Shown piece by piece: positions 1 through 4,735 of a stretch of DNA of 7,975 nt. The DNA lies in the NCBI GenBank assembly GCA_030917205.1, contig JAUPVE010000027.1, positions 1 to 7,975 on the forward strand. Direction: 5' to 3'. Positions within the stretch are counted from its first letter, which is position 1. The number at the start of each line of letters is the position of its first letter. A program made the translations under genes and the position numbers. Under the pieces are notes generated by a model. That model was not told the origin of the DNA. It worked only from the letters and a program-made list of their open reading frames with translations, and did no database searches. Source of the DNA: Patescibacteria group bacterium. GTDB lineage: Bacteria > Patescibacteriota > Patescibacteriia > UBA1558 > GWA2-36-10.

Positions 1-51
1 ATCAGGTGCCTGCTGACCAGGTACCAATTTGTTTTTATCTTTAATAGACAT
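1..51 (-). CDS. 5' end of a gene leaving the window, possibly a redoxin-fold protein
   Basis: An ATG on the minus strand (plus positions 49-51) opens a frame that stays open to the left edge and encodes MSIKDKNKLVPGQQAPD. The start lies 3 bases after the ferredoxin stop codon, so the two genes are almost certainly co-transcribed. The segment G-x-x-A-P-D resembles the beginning of peroxiredoxin/thioredoxin-fold proteins, which often start with a short charged stretch followed by G-x-x-A-P-D-F. With only 17 residues visible this is a weak hint rather than an identification. No Shine-Dalgarno sequence precedes the start, as elsewhere in this window. Confidence 0.6.
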   Translation of the reverse strand, partial: MSIKDKNKLVPGQQAPD

Positions 52-54
52 AGT

Positions 55-273
55 TTATTTTTTAGGTGGGTGAATCTGATTGCCAGCGTCATCAAAAATA
101 ATGATAGCATTGACTGGGCAACTCTGAGCAGCCTGCAAAATAATTTTTTCATCATCACCAGTAGGGTTTTTGATGATAGCAATACCCTGATCATCCAACT
201 CAAAAGTATTTGGTGCTACAGCCACACAAGAGGCGACACTGATACAAGCTTCACGATCGATTTCTATGCGCAT
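55..273 (-). CDS. small ferredoxin, three-cysteine ([3Fe-4S]-like) type
   Basis: The 72-residue soluble protein carries low-potential electrons in the cytoplasm. The N-terminal cluster motif has Cys10 and Cys16 with Val13 where a four-cysteine ferredoxin has its second cysteine; the last ligand is Cys52 in 'SCPVNAI'. The segment 'VAVAPNTFELDDQG' is typical of the short single-cluster ferredoxins of actinobacteria, archaea and Patescibacteria. In that family C-x5-C plus a distant C-P, with a non-cysteine residue in the middle, usually means a [3Fe-4S] cluster; this is inferred here. The protein is acidic, as expected for an electron carrier. It starts at the only ATG that precedes the cluster motif, with no Shine-Dalgarno. 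It heads a leftward pair with the partial gene at 1-51. The nearby korA/korB enzyme needs an external ferredoxin, so this is a plausible but unproven partner. Confidence 0.88.
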   Translation of the reverse strand: MRIEIDREACISVASCVAVAPNTFELDDQGIAIIKNPTGDDEKIILQAAQSCPVNAIIIFDDAGNQIHPPKK

Positions 274-310
274 ATATGAGAAATTTAAATATATTATTAA
301 GGTACTTTAT

Positions 311-319
311 ATCTTAGCA
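311..319 (-). promoter_or_regulatory. possible extended -10 element for the ferredoxin gene
   Basis: On the minus strand the sequence reads TGC-TAAGAT, a TGn extended -10 with a 4/6 match to TATAAT. It would start transcription roughly 30 bases before the ferredoxin ATG. No convincing -35 lies at 16-18 bases. The three plus-strand promoters in this window also have a TGn extension, which gives some support, but the surrounding AT-rich DNA makes chance matches likely. Confidence 0.3.
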
Positions 320-345
320 TATATGATAAAAAAAGCTACCTTTCC

Positions 346-374
346 TTGACAAAAGCGTTTTTTTGTGCTAATAT
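346..374 (+). promoter_or_regulatory. strong sigma-70 promoter of the small-ORF unit
   Basis: A perfect TTGACA (346-351) is followed after exactly 17 bases by TAATAT (369-374). The -10 is preceded by TGC (366-368), giving an extended -10. A start site near 381 is expected. This is the best promoter in the window and implies high expression of the small ORFs downstream, about 70 bases before the first start codon. It lies back-to-back with the weaker signal for the ferredoxin gene. Confidence 0.85.
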
Positions 375-393
375 TATATATGTAAGGTTTATT

Positions 394-431
394 TGGCTTC
401 CGCCCTATTCTCAGGGCGCGGGCCATTTTTT
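394..431 (+). promoter_or_regulatory. leader hairpin followed by six T, possible attenuator
   Basis: About 13 bases after the predicted start site a hairpin forms: the inner stem CGCCCT (401-406) pairs with AGGGCG (413-418) around loop ATTCTC, and the outer stem TGGC (394-397) pairs with GCCA (422-425), with a small internal loop between them. It is followed directly by TTTTTT (426-431). This is the shape of an intrinsic terminator placed before the first coding region, so it could either attenuate the operon or generate a leader RNA of about 50 nt. No antiterminator alternative was obvious, and the leader before it is too short for a large riboswitch aptamer. It could also simply be a 5' stabilising hairpin. 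Confidence 0.55.
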
Positions 432-451
432 ATTAAATAATTTTACAATTT

Positions 452-592
452 ATGGGTAATCAAGTGAAATCATTTCGTCTCATAGTAAGACCAGGAGACG
501 CGAAATTGCGGTCCAGCGACTATTGGGCCATCATCATTCTATGTGCCGTGGGTAGTCTGACCCTCATATATATGGTTAGTCAAAAGGTTTAA
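452..592 (+). CDS. small single-pass membrane protein, 46 aa, unknown family
   Basis: This frame encodes 46 residues beginning MGNQVKSFRLIVRPGDAKLR and ending MVSQKV, with TAA at 590-592. Residues 24-42 (YWAIIILCAVGSLTLIYMV) form one hydrophobic helix. The N-terminal half carries five basic residues (K6, R9, R13, K18, R20) against one at the C terminus, which predicts an N-in, C-out orientation. An in-frame stop at 434-436 prevents any longer upstream start. There is no Shine-Dalgarno; the start follows an AT-rich leader. It is the first ORF behind a near-consensus promoter and lies 29 bases before the next small ORF. I do not recognise the family. Coding is supported by the membrane-protein layout, the promoter and the clustering, not by homology. 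Confidence 0.6.
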   Translation: MGNQVKSFRLIVRPGDAKLRSSDYWAIIILCAVGSLTLIYMVSQKV

Positions 593-608
593 ATATATAT
601 TTAATCAG

Positions 609-624
609 TAAAAACAAAAATATG
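609..624 (+). repeat. A-rich translation-start leader, copy 1
   Basis: The 16 bases TAAAAACAAAAATATG, ending in the start codon of the 49-aa ORF, recur exactly at 939-954 before the 21-aa ORF. No purine-rich Shine-Dalgarno is present. The repeated leader supports both starts and may be an A-rich ribosome entry (S1-type) site. Confidence 0.6.
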
Positions 625-771
625 GACGAACAAAAACAAAAATGGGAGATGGAGTCATGGAAGATGTACATTGACCATGGTCATCCAGAAGCGCAAAGCC
701 ATGAGAACTGGGCAGTCTTTGCCCTGACTTCTCTGAGCTACTTTGTCTTACTGACCACTTGGATGACATGA
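622..771 (+). CDS. small C-terminally anchored membrane protein, 49 aa, unknown family
   Basis: The 49-residue product begins MDEQKQKWEMESWKMYIDHG. Residues 5-17 could form an amphipathic helix rich in Trp, Met and charged residues. A polar stretch with three histidines follows (H19, H21, H27). Residues 30-48 (WAVFALTSLSYFVLLTTWM) form a hydrophobic C-terminal helix that ends one residue before the stop, like a tail anchor. The stop is TGA directly followed by TAG. It sits 29 bases after the 46-aa ORF and shares its promoter. Both proteins place an aromatic 'WA' pair at the start of the hydrophobic helix, which may hint at a shared partner or common interface. The histidines could bind a metal or haem, but that is speculation. 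I do not recognise the family. Confidence 0.6.
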   Translation: MDEQKQKWEMESWKMYIDHGHPEAQSHENWAVFALTSLSYFVLLTTWMT

Positions 772-783
772 TAGTCGATTCAT

Positions 784-831
784 CTCGTTAAATACCCACT
801 TAGTGGGTCAGCAGAAAAGCTATTTGACGAG
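784..831 (+). other. compact three-way-junction RNA fold, unknown element
   Basis: P1 pairs CTCGTTAAAT (784-793) with ATTTGACGAG (822-831), ten consecutive pairs with one T-G wobble. Inside it, P2 pairs ACCCAC (794-799) with GTGGGT (803-808) around TTA, and P3 pairs AGC (810-812) with GCT (819-821) around AGAAAA. Only C809 is unpaired at the junction, so 48 bases are almost fully accounted for. It begins 13 bases after the stop of the 49-aa ORF and should be part of the same transcript. There is no T-run after it, so it is not an ordinary terminator. It lacks tRNA arms and the hammerhead core. Candidates are a cis-regulatory RNA, an RNA-processing or stability site, or a palindromic mobile element. 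Confidence 0.5.
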
Positions 832-845
832 TAATGGTCAGTTGG

Positions 846-865
846 TAATAAAATAATTTTTATTA
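846..865 (+). other. all-A/T hairpin in the same interval
   Basis: TAATAAAA (846-853) pairs with TTTTATTA (858-865) around the loop TAAT. The stem is eight A-T pairs and would be weak as RNA. It lies between the three-way junction and the next hairpin. In DNA this AT-rich it may be chance. Confidence 0.35.
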
Positions 866-888
866 AGCACCCATTAATTAAATTTAAT

Positions 889-915
889 TTTTTGTCGAGC
901 TCAGCTCGATCAAAA
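889..915 (+). other. hairpin upstream of the 21-aa ORF
   Basis: TCGAGC (895-900) pairs perfectly with GCTCGA (904-909) around loop TCA. A G-T pair (894/910), one mismatch, and four T-A pairs (889-892 with 912-915) extend the stem. It ends 36 bases before the start of the 21-aa ORF. There is no downstream T-run on the plus strand, so it does not look like a terminator for the small-ORF transcript; it may separate or process the messages or be an mRNA 3'-end stabiliser. Confidence 0.45.
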
Positions 916-938
916 TTATTTAACAGGGTAAATTAAAA

Positions 939-954
939 TAAAAACAAAAATATG
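939..954 (+). repeat. A-rich translation-start leader, copy 2
   Basis: This is an exact 16-base copy of the leader at 609-624, again ending in ATG. A slightly altered third version (TAAAAATAAAAATGG, 1026-1040) precedes an ATG-GAC-TAA triplet series, which looks like the remains of a further start. Confidence 0.6.
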
Positions 955-1017
955 CAGCCCCTATATTTATATATTTTATTGCTCTTTAGTTGGGCTAACT
1001 TCGCTCTTTATTGTTAA
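952..1017 (+). CDS. 21-aa hydrophobic peptide
   Basis: The frame encodes 21 residues, starting MQPLYLYILLLF and ending ANFALYC, with TAA at 1015-1017. Nearly the whole peptide is one hydrophobic helix with no charged residue. Support for real translation is the exact repeat of the A-rich leader found before the 49-aa ORF, and the position in a unit with promoter and terminator. By size and character it resembles membrane-acting peptides such as type I toxin peptides (Ibs type) or tiny subunits of membrane complexes; neither reading has direct support, and no convincing antisense promoter was seen on the minus strand. It could also be a chance frame in AT-rich DNA. Confidence 0.45.
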   Translation: MQPLYLYILLLFSWANFALYC

Positions 1018-1080
1018 AAATTAAATAAAAATAAAAATGGACTAAAGCTCAGAGGCCTATCTATACAAATAATTTTTTTA

Positions 1081-1116
1081 AAAAAACAACTTTCACCCCT
1101 GTGAAGGTTGTTTTTT
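1081..1116 (+). terminator. intrinsic terminator of the small-ORF unit
   Basis: AAAAAACAACTTTCAC (1081-1096) pairs with GTGAAGGTTGTTTTTT (1101-1116) around CCCT, sixteen pairs with one T-G wobble, and the right arm ends in six T. The A-tract on the left makes it able to work from both strands. It separates the small-ORF transcript from the korA promoter 18 bases further on. Confidence 0.88.
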
Positions 1117-1133
1117 GTTAGGAAAATATTTTA

Positions 1134-1162
1134 TAGATAATAATTTTGATTTCTGGTATAAT
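1134..1162 (+). promoter_or_regulatory. promoter of the korA-korB-pilin unit
   Basis: TATAAT (1157-1162) is preceded by TGG (1154-1156), an extended -10. A weak -35, TAGATA (1134-1139, 4/6), lies 17 bases upstream. The expected start near 1169 leaves a leader of only about 19 bases before the korA ATG, with no Shine-Dalgarno. Confidence 0.75.
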
Positions 1163-1187
1163 GTGAGTATTAAATAGATCTCAATTT

Positions 1188-2918
1188 ATGCAAACAAGAC
1201 AAAATCTCAGTTGGAAAATAGGCGGTGAAGCTGGCTTTGGTATCAAGTCAGCTGGTATGATGTTGGCCAAGATATTCATGAAGACTGGCTACGAAACTTT
1301 TGACTACACCGAGTATCCTTCATTGATACGTGGTGGACACAATTCCTACCAAGTGATGGTAGATATATTGGAGGTCAACAGTGTGACGAAGTCAGTCGAT
1401 ATATTGGTAGCTCTGAACAAGGAAACAATCGATCTGCATCGTAGTGAGCTGAGTGCCAACTCCATAGTGATTTATGATCAGGATAAAATAAAAAATATCC
1501 GTCCCGAAGAACATATTAATTTTTTACCGATTTCTTTGACTGAGCTAGCTAAGCAAGCTGGTGGAGAAGTGATGCGCAATGTCGTCGCCCTAGGCGCAAC
1601 ACTAGCAGTCTTGAATCAGCCAAGAAATATTGCTGACCAAGTGATCAAAGAAAATTTTAAAAATAAAGGCGAGCAGGTTATTAAAAATAATTTGCAAGCA
1701 CTGGCCAGTGGATACAAAGAAGCGAAAAAAATATTTCATGAAGATTTTATCTGCCAACTACCACTAGTCAAAAAAAATAATAATATTTTGGTGGCTTCAA
1801 ATGAAGCCTTGGCACTTGGAGCCTTAGCCAATGGTTTGAATTTTTATGCTGGCTATCCTATGACGCCTTCTTCTACTATTTTGCAGTACTTGGCTCAAGT
1901 TGCTGAGAAAACTGGCATAGTAGTCAAGCATGCTGAGGATGAGATATCAGTGATCAATATGGTATTAGGGGCAGCTCATGTTGGAGCACGAGCTATGACT
2001 GCTACATCGGGTGGAGGATTTTCTTTGATGACTGAGGCCATGGGTCTAGCTGGTATTACCGAGACACCAATAGTAGTGGTTAATTGTCAACGACCAGGGC
2101 CAGCTACAGGACTTCCTACTTGGACTGAACAAGGTGATTTGCAGTTTGTCTTACGTGCCGCTCAGGGAGATTTTCCACGCATCATCATAGCACCGGGTGA
2201 CACAACTGAATCCTTTCACATTGGTGCCGAAGCTTTGAATTTAGCAGAGATTTATCAGACACCAGTGATTGTCTTGTTGGATAAATTTATTTCTGAAGGC
2301 TCAAGTACAGTGCCAGAGTTTAGTACTCGGGGTCTGAAAATTAGACGAGGTAAATTATTGAGCCAAGAGCAGTTAAATAGAATGAGTAAGTTTGATCGCT
2401 ATCGCTTGAACGCTGATGGTATATCAGGCCGTAGTTTACCAGGTATGAAAAATGGTTTGTTTATCGCCAACAGCGATGAGCACGATGCCTATGGCTACAC
2501 TGAAGAGAGTGCTCAAAATCGTTTGGAGCAGATGGATAAGCGTTCACAGAAGCTAGAAACTTTTGCCAAAGTCATGCCTCAGCCACAAGTTCACGGCAAT
2601 CCTAAAGCCAAAAAAACTATAGTCATTTGGGGCTCGACCAAGGGACCGGTGCTTGATGCTTATCGTTCTTTGTCTGCCAAAAAACAGTCTGATCTAAAAA
2701 TATTACAGCTACAATATATCTGGCCACTAGCCAAAGATTTCTTAGAACCTACTCTCAAGAAATCCAAAAAAGTTTTGTTGATAGAAAACAATAGCAATGC
2801 TCAGCTCGGACAGCTCATCACTCAGGAAACAGGTTTTGTTTTCAAAAATAAATTATTAAAATATGATGGTCGACCATTTTTTAGGGAAGAGTTAATCAAG
2901 GCTTTAAGTGAATTATAA
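1188..2918 (+). CDS. korA: 2-oxoacid:ferredoxin oxidoreductase, fused gamma-alpha subunit
   Basis: The 576-residue cytoplasmic protein forms, with KorB, an enzyme that converts a 2-oxoacid and CoA to acyl-CoA and CO2 while reducing ferredoxin. Residues 8-185 are the gamma domain, with 'GGEAGFGIKSAG' at 12-23 and the 'RGGHNSYQV' motif at 48-56. Residues about 200-370 are the pyrimidine-binding alpha domain: 'YPMTPSS' (223-229) corresponds to the family's YPITPSS loop, followed by 'AEDEISVINMVLGA' (249-262), 'SGGGFSLMTEA' (274-284) and 'TGLPTWTEQGDL' (307-318). Residues about 475-576 form the C-terminal transketolase-like domain. Gamma-alpha fusion in this order is the two-subunit type known from Sulfolobus and many bacteria; there is no ferredoxin domain, so an external carrier is needed. 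The substrate (2-oxoglutarate, pyruvate or a broad range) cannot be read from the sequence. The start is set by the promoter 26 bases upstream and by the family N terminus. Confidence 0.93.
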   Translation: MQTRQNLSWKIGGEAGFGIKSAGMMLAKIFMKTGYETFDYTEYPSLIRGGHNSYQVMVDILEVNSVTKSVDILVALNKETIDLHRSELSANSIVIYDQDKIKNIRPEEHINFLPISLTELAKQAGGEVMRNVVALGATLAVLNQPRNIADQVIKENFKNKGEQVIKNNLQALASGYKEAKKIFHEDFICQLPLVKKNNNILVASNEALALGALANGLNFYAGYPMTPSSTILQYLAQVAEKTGIVVKHAEDEISVINMVLGAAHVGARAMTATSGGGFSLMTEAMGLAGITETPIVVVNCQRPGPATGLPTWTEQGDLQFVLRAAQGDFPRIIIAPGDTTESFHIGAEALNLAEIYQTPVIVLLDKFISEGSSTVPEFSTRGLKIRRGKLLSQEQLNRMSKFDRYRLNADGISGRSLPGMKNGLFIANSDEHDAYGYTEESAQNRLEQMDKRSQKLETFAKVMPQPQVHGNPKAKKTIVIWGSTKGPVLDAYRSLSAKKQSDLKILQLQYIWPLAKDFLEPTLKKSKKVLLIENNSNAQLGQLITQETGFVFKNKLLKYDGRPFFREELIKALSEL

Positions 2919-2930
2919 TTTTTATAGCTA

Positions 2931-3007
2931 GTCATTCCTGCGCAGGCAGGAATCTAGCATATATTTAGTAATAAATAACATAGATCCCGGATCAAGTCCG
3001 GGATGAC
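2931..3007 (+). repeat. 77-bp palindromic (RPE/MITE-like) repeat between korA and korB
   Basis: Two GC-rich hairpins are joined by an AT-rich middle. Hairpin 1 is ATTCCTGC (2934-2941) with GCAGGAAT (2946-2953). Hairpin 2 is ATCCCGGA (2984-2991) with TCCGGGAT (2997-3004). The ends are imperfect inverted repeats (GTCATTCC at the left, GGGATGAC at the right), and inner ATCTA/TAGAT sequences (2952-2956, 2981-2985) mirror each other. The two motifs closely resemble short palindromic repeats dispersed in many bacterial genomes, for example Rickettsia palindromic elements. It fills most of the 98-base korA-korB gap and ends 9 bases before the korB ATG. No clear target duplication is visible. Confidence 0.8.
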
Positions 3008-3016
3008 ATAAAAAAT

Positions 3017-3877
3017 ATGCTGACTGACAAAGATTTTTTAACTAAACAAAAACCATCATGGTGTCCAGGTTGCGGTAACTTCGCTATCTGGATTGCTATG
3101 CGTCAGGCTCTAGCTGAGCTCAACCTTGACCCACACAAAGTGTTGGTAGTTTATGGTGTTGGCTGTTCAGGCAATGACACTAATTTTATCAAAACTTATG
3201 CTTGGCATTCTTTGCATGGACGAGCAGTGCCAACTGCTATTGGGGCAAAGCTCGCTAACAAAGATTTGACAGTCATCGTGATGGGTGGAGATGGTGATGG
3301 CTATGGTGAGGGTTTGGGACATTTTCTGCACGCCATCAGGGGCAATGTCAACGTTACTTATGTAGTGCATGACAATAAAGTTTATGGTTTGACTACTGGT
3401 CAGACTGCGCCAACTTCTGATCGAGGTTTTAAAACCAAGACCACACCTCAGGGCACTCTCGATGACGCCGTGAATCCTATTGCCTTGTCTTTGGCTCAGG
3501 GTATCAGCTTTGTAGCTCGTGGCTTTTCTGGTCAGGCTGAGAATTTGAAACATATTTTCAAAGCCGCTATTCAGCACGAAGGGTTTGCTTTGGTAGATGT
3601 CTTCCAGCCTTGTGTCACTTTTAATAAGGTCAACACCTTCCAGTGGTTTTTTGATAAAATATATAATCTAGATGAAAAAAAAGATTATAACAAGGCTGAT
3701 TTTCAAGCAGCCATGAAAGAAGCTTTGGTCTGGGGTGAGAAAATTCCAGTTGGTATTTTTTATCAAGCTAATAAACCAGAATATATAAGTAGCTTACCAC
3801 AGCTAAAAGGTATGGCTTTAGCCAAGAGGCCTATGAAGGTCAGAGATATTTCCAAATTATTGTATGAATTTAAATAA
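3017..3877 (+). CDS. korB: 2-oxoacid:ferredoxin oxidoreductase, beta subunit
   Basis: The 286-residue partner of KorA binds thiamine diphosphate and one [4Fe-4S] cluster. 'WCPGCG' supplies Cys16 and Cys19, 'GVGCSG' supplies Cys50, and 'FQPCVTF' supplies Cys199, so all four cluster ligands expected from the Sulfolobus enzyme are present. The diphosphate/Mg motif is 'GGDGDG' (90-95) followed by 'HDNKVYGLTTGQ' (118-129). 'HSLHGRAVPTAIGAKLAN' (64-81) is a family hallmark. Length is normal for the two-subunit class. In a gapless comparison Asn53 takes the place of the Sulfolobus beta Lys49, a residue reported to take part in substrate recognition, so specificity may differ. There is no Shine-Dalgarno; the palindromic repeat directly precedes the start. 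The 3' end overlaps the pilin-like gene by 14 bases. Confidence 0.93.
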   Translation: MLTDKDFLTKQKPSWCPGCGNFAIWIAMRQALAELNLDPHKVLVVYGVGCSGNDTNFIKTYAWHSLHGRAVPTAIGAKLANKDLTVIVMGGDGDGYGEGLGHFLHAIRGNVNVTYVVHDNKVYGLTTGQTAPTSDRGFKTKTTPQGTLDDAVNPIALSLAQGISFVARGFSGQAENLKHIFKAAIQHEGFALVDVFQPCVTFNKVNTFQWFFDKIYNLDEKKDYNKADFQAAMKEALVWGEKIPVGIFYQANKPEYISSLPQLKGMALAKRPMKVRDISKLLYEFK

Positions 3878-4649
3878 TAAAAAAATTAGTTTTTCCAAAG
3901 GGTTCACTATGTTGGAATTGGTGATCATTGTGAGCATCATCTTGGGCTTGGGAGCAGCGGTGGTGATTTGGATAGATCCAGTCGAGCGCATAGGTGCAGC
4001 TAAGCAAGCCAAAAGACAAGATGACGTGACAGTATTAAGCGTTGCTTTTTCTGATTATGCCAAAACTCACAAAGGCGCTTTGCCAGTATTAGGTACAGTG
4101 ACCACAACGAAAAAAGTTATTTGCAATAATCAGACTAACGAATTATTAACTTGCGATGCTGATATAGAATATTGTTTAAAAATTGATGATGCTGATTTTT
4201 TTAATAAGAATATTACCAACTTACCGATAGACCCAGATAAGTCTAGTGATAGTGATACCGGATATTACATACAAAAAGATGCTAATAATAATATAATTAT
4301 TGGAGCTTGCGATCATACTTTTGGTTATGCCTATGATAGGCCACAGCTAAGAGCCACTTGTGATGCCTATGGTGGTGGCTATTGCTGGTATGGTGGCACT
4401 GAGTCTACAGCTAGCTGTGATACTATTTGTGAAGCTGAGGGTTTGAGCTGTGCCACTATCAATCAAGCAGCTGATACTCTGTGTCTTTTAGGTGATGCTG
4501 GTAGTGCTAGCTATAGTTGTGGTACTTGTACTGCAGGTACGAGTGGCGATGCACCTAGTTGGCTCAGTGCCAATACTTGTAAATATCAAGTTGATACCCT
4601 GGATTGCTCTGGCGCTAATACAGCCAATCCAGTTTGTCCTTGCCAATAA
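3864..4649 (+). CDS. type IV pilin-like / pseudopilin protein with cysteine-rich C-terminal region
   Basis: The 261-residue protein has a prepilin N terminus: a short basic leader, then 'SKGFTMLELVIIVSII', with predicted prepilin-peptidase cleavage between Gly13 and Phe14 and the usual Glu at mature position 5 (Glu18). Residues 14-36 form the hydrophobic helix; 'IDPVERIGAAKQAKRQDDV' (37-55) is a sequence type common in Patescibacteria pilins. Residues about 85-165 form a globular head. From about 166 the chain is unusually rich in cysteine; 16 cysteines occur in total, 11 of them between 166 and 260, including 'YCWYGG' and a C-x3-C-x6-C run (185, 189, 196). An even number suggests disulfides outside the cell. 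The start lies inside the end of korB, so translation may be coupled to it, and no separate promoter is visible. A later start would lose the cleavage site. Major pilin, minor pilin or pseudopilin cannot be distinguished. Confidence 0.85.
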   Translation: MNLNNKKISFSKGFTMLELVIIVSIILGLGAAVVIWIDPVERIGAAKQAKRQDDVTVLSVAFSDYAKTHKGALPVLGTVTTTKKVICNNQTNELLTCDADIEYCLKIDDADFFNKNITNLPIDPDKSSDSDTGYYIQKDANNNIIIGACDHTFGYAYDRPQLRATCDAYGGGYCWYGGTESTASCDTICEAEGLSCATINQAADTLCLLGDAGSASYSCGTCTAGTSGDAPSWLSANTCKYQVDTLDCSGANTANPVCPCQ

Positions 4650-4660
4650 AATATAATTTT

Positions 4661-4690
4661 AACCCCGCCCCTCACGAGGGGCGGGGTTTT
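4661..4690 (+). terminator. GC-rich intrinsic terminator after the pilin-like gene
   Basis: AACCCCGCCCCTC (4661-4673) pairs with GAGGGGCGGGGTT (4676-4688), thirteen complementary positions around AC (the tightest pairs would open to a larger loop), and the stem runs into TTTT. It ends the korA-korB-pilin unit 12 bases after the stop codon. Its distal T-run overlaps the -35 of the next promoter. Confidence 0.92.
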
Positions 4691-4718
4691 GATTTTATGA
4701 GCTGCTTTATGTTATAAT
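4689..4718 (+). promoter_or_regulatory. promoter of the 915-aa surface protein gene
   Basis: A consensus TATAAT (4713-4718) is preceded by TGT (4710-4712), an extended -10. A partial -35, TTGATT (4689-4694), lies 18 bases upstream and overlaps the terminator tail. The expected start near 4725 leaves a leader of only about 11 bases before the ATG, so initiation is close to leaderless. Confidence 0.75.
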
Positions 4719-4735
4719 AAGCACGAATACAATCT

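Noticed and set aside
70..279. Plus-strand open frame of 69 codons opposite the ferredoxin gene.
   Set aside because: The opposite strand encodes a clear ferredoxin with a conserved C-P motif; the plus-strand translation has no domain-like features.
622..774. Alternative genetic code with TGA as glycine, as in some Patescibacteria lineages.
   Set aside because: No in-frame TGA occurs inside the long genes; TGA appears only at the end of the 49-aa ORF, where it is followed at once by TAG.
784..831. tRNA or hammerhead ribozyme for the three-way-junction element.
   Set aside because: It is too short and lacks acceptor, anticodon and T-arm features for tRNA, and neither strand has the CUGANGA core of hammerheads.
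834..848. Four-codon ORF ATG-GTC-AGT-TGG followed by TAA.
   Set aside because: It lacks the A-rich leader seen before the other small ORFs and is too short to support.
2919..3016. Missed gene or CRISPR-like repeat between korA and korB.
   Set aside because: The gap contains two different hairpins with no regular spacer-repeat pattern and no coding frame.
3167..3577. Minus-strand open frame of 136 codons within korB.
   Set aside because: It lies entirely inside a well-conserved KorB sequence and is a shadow of its codon pattern.
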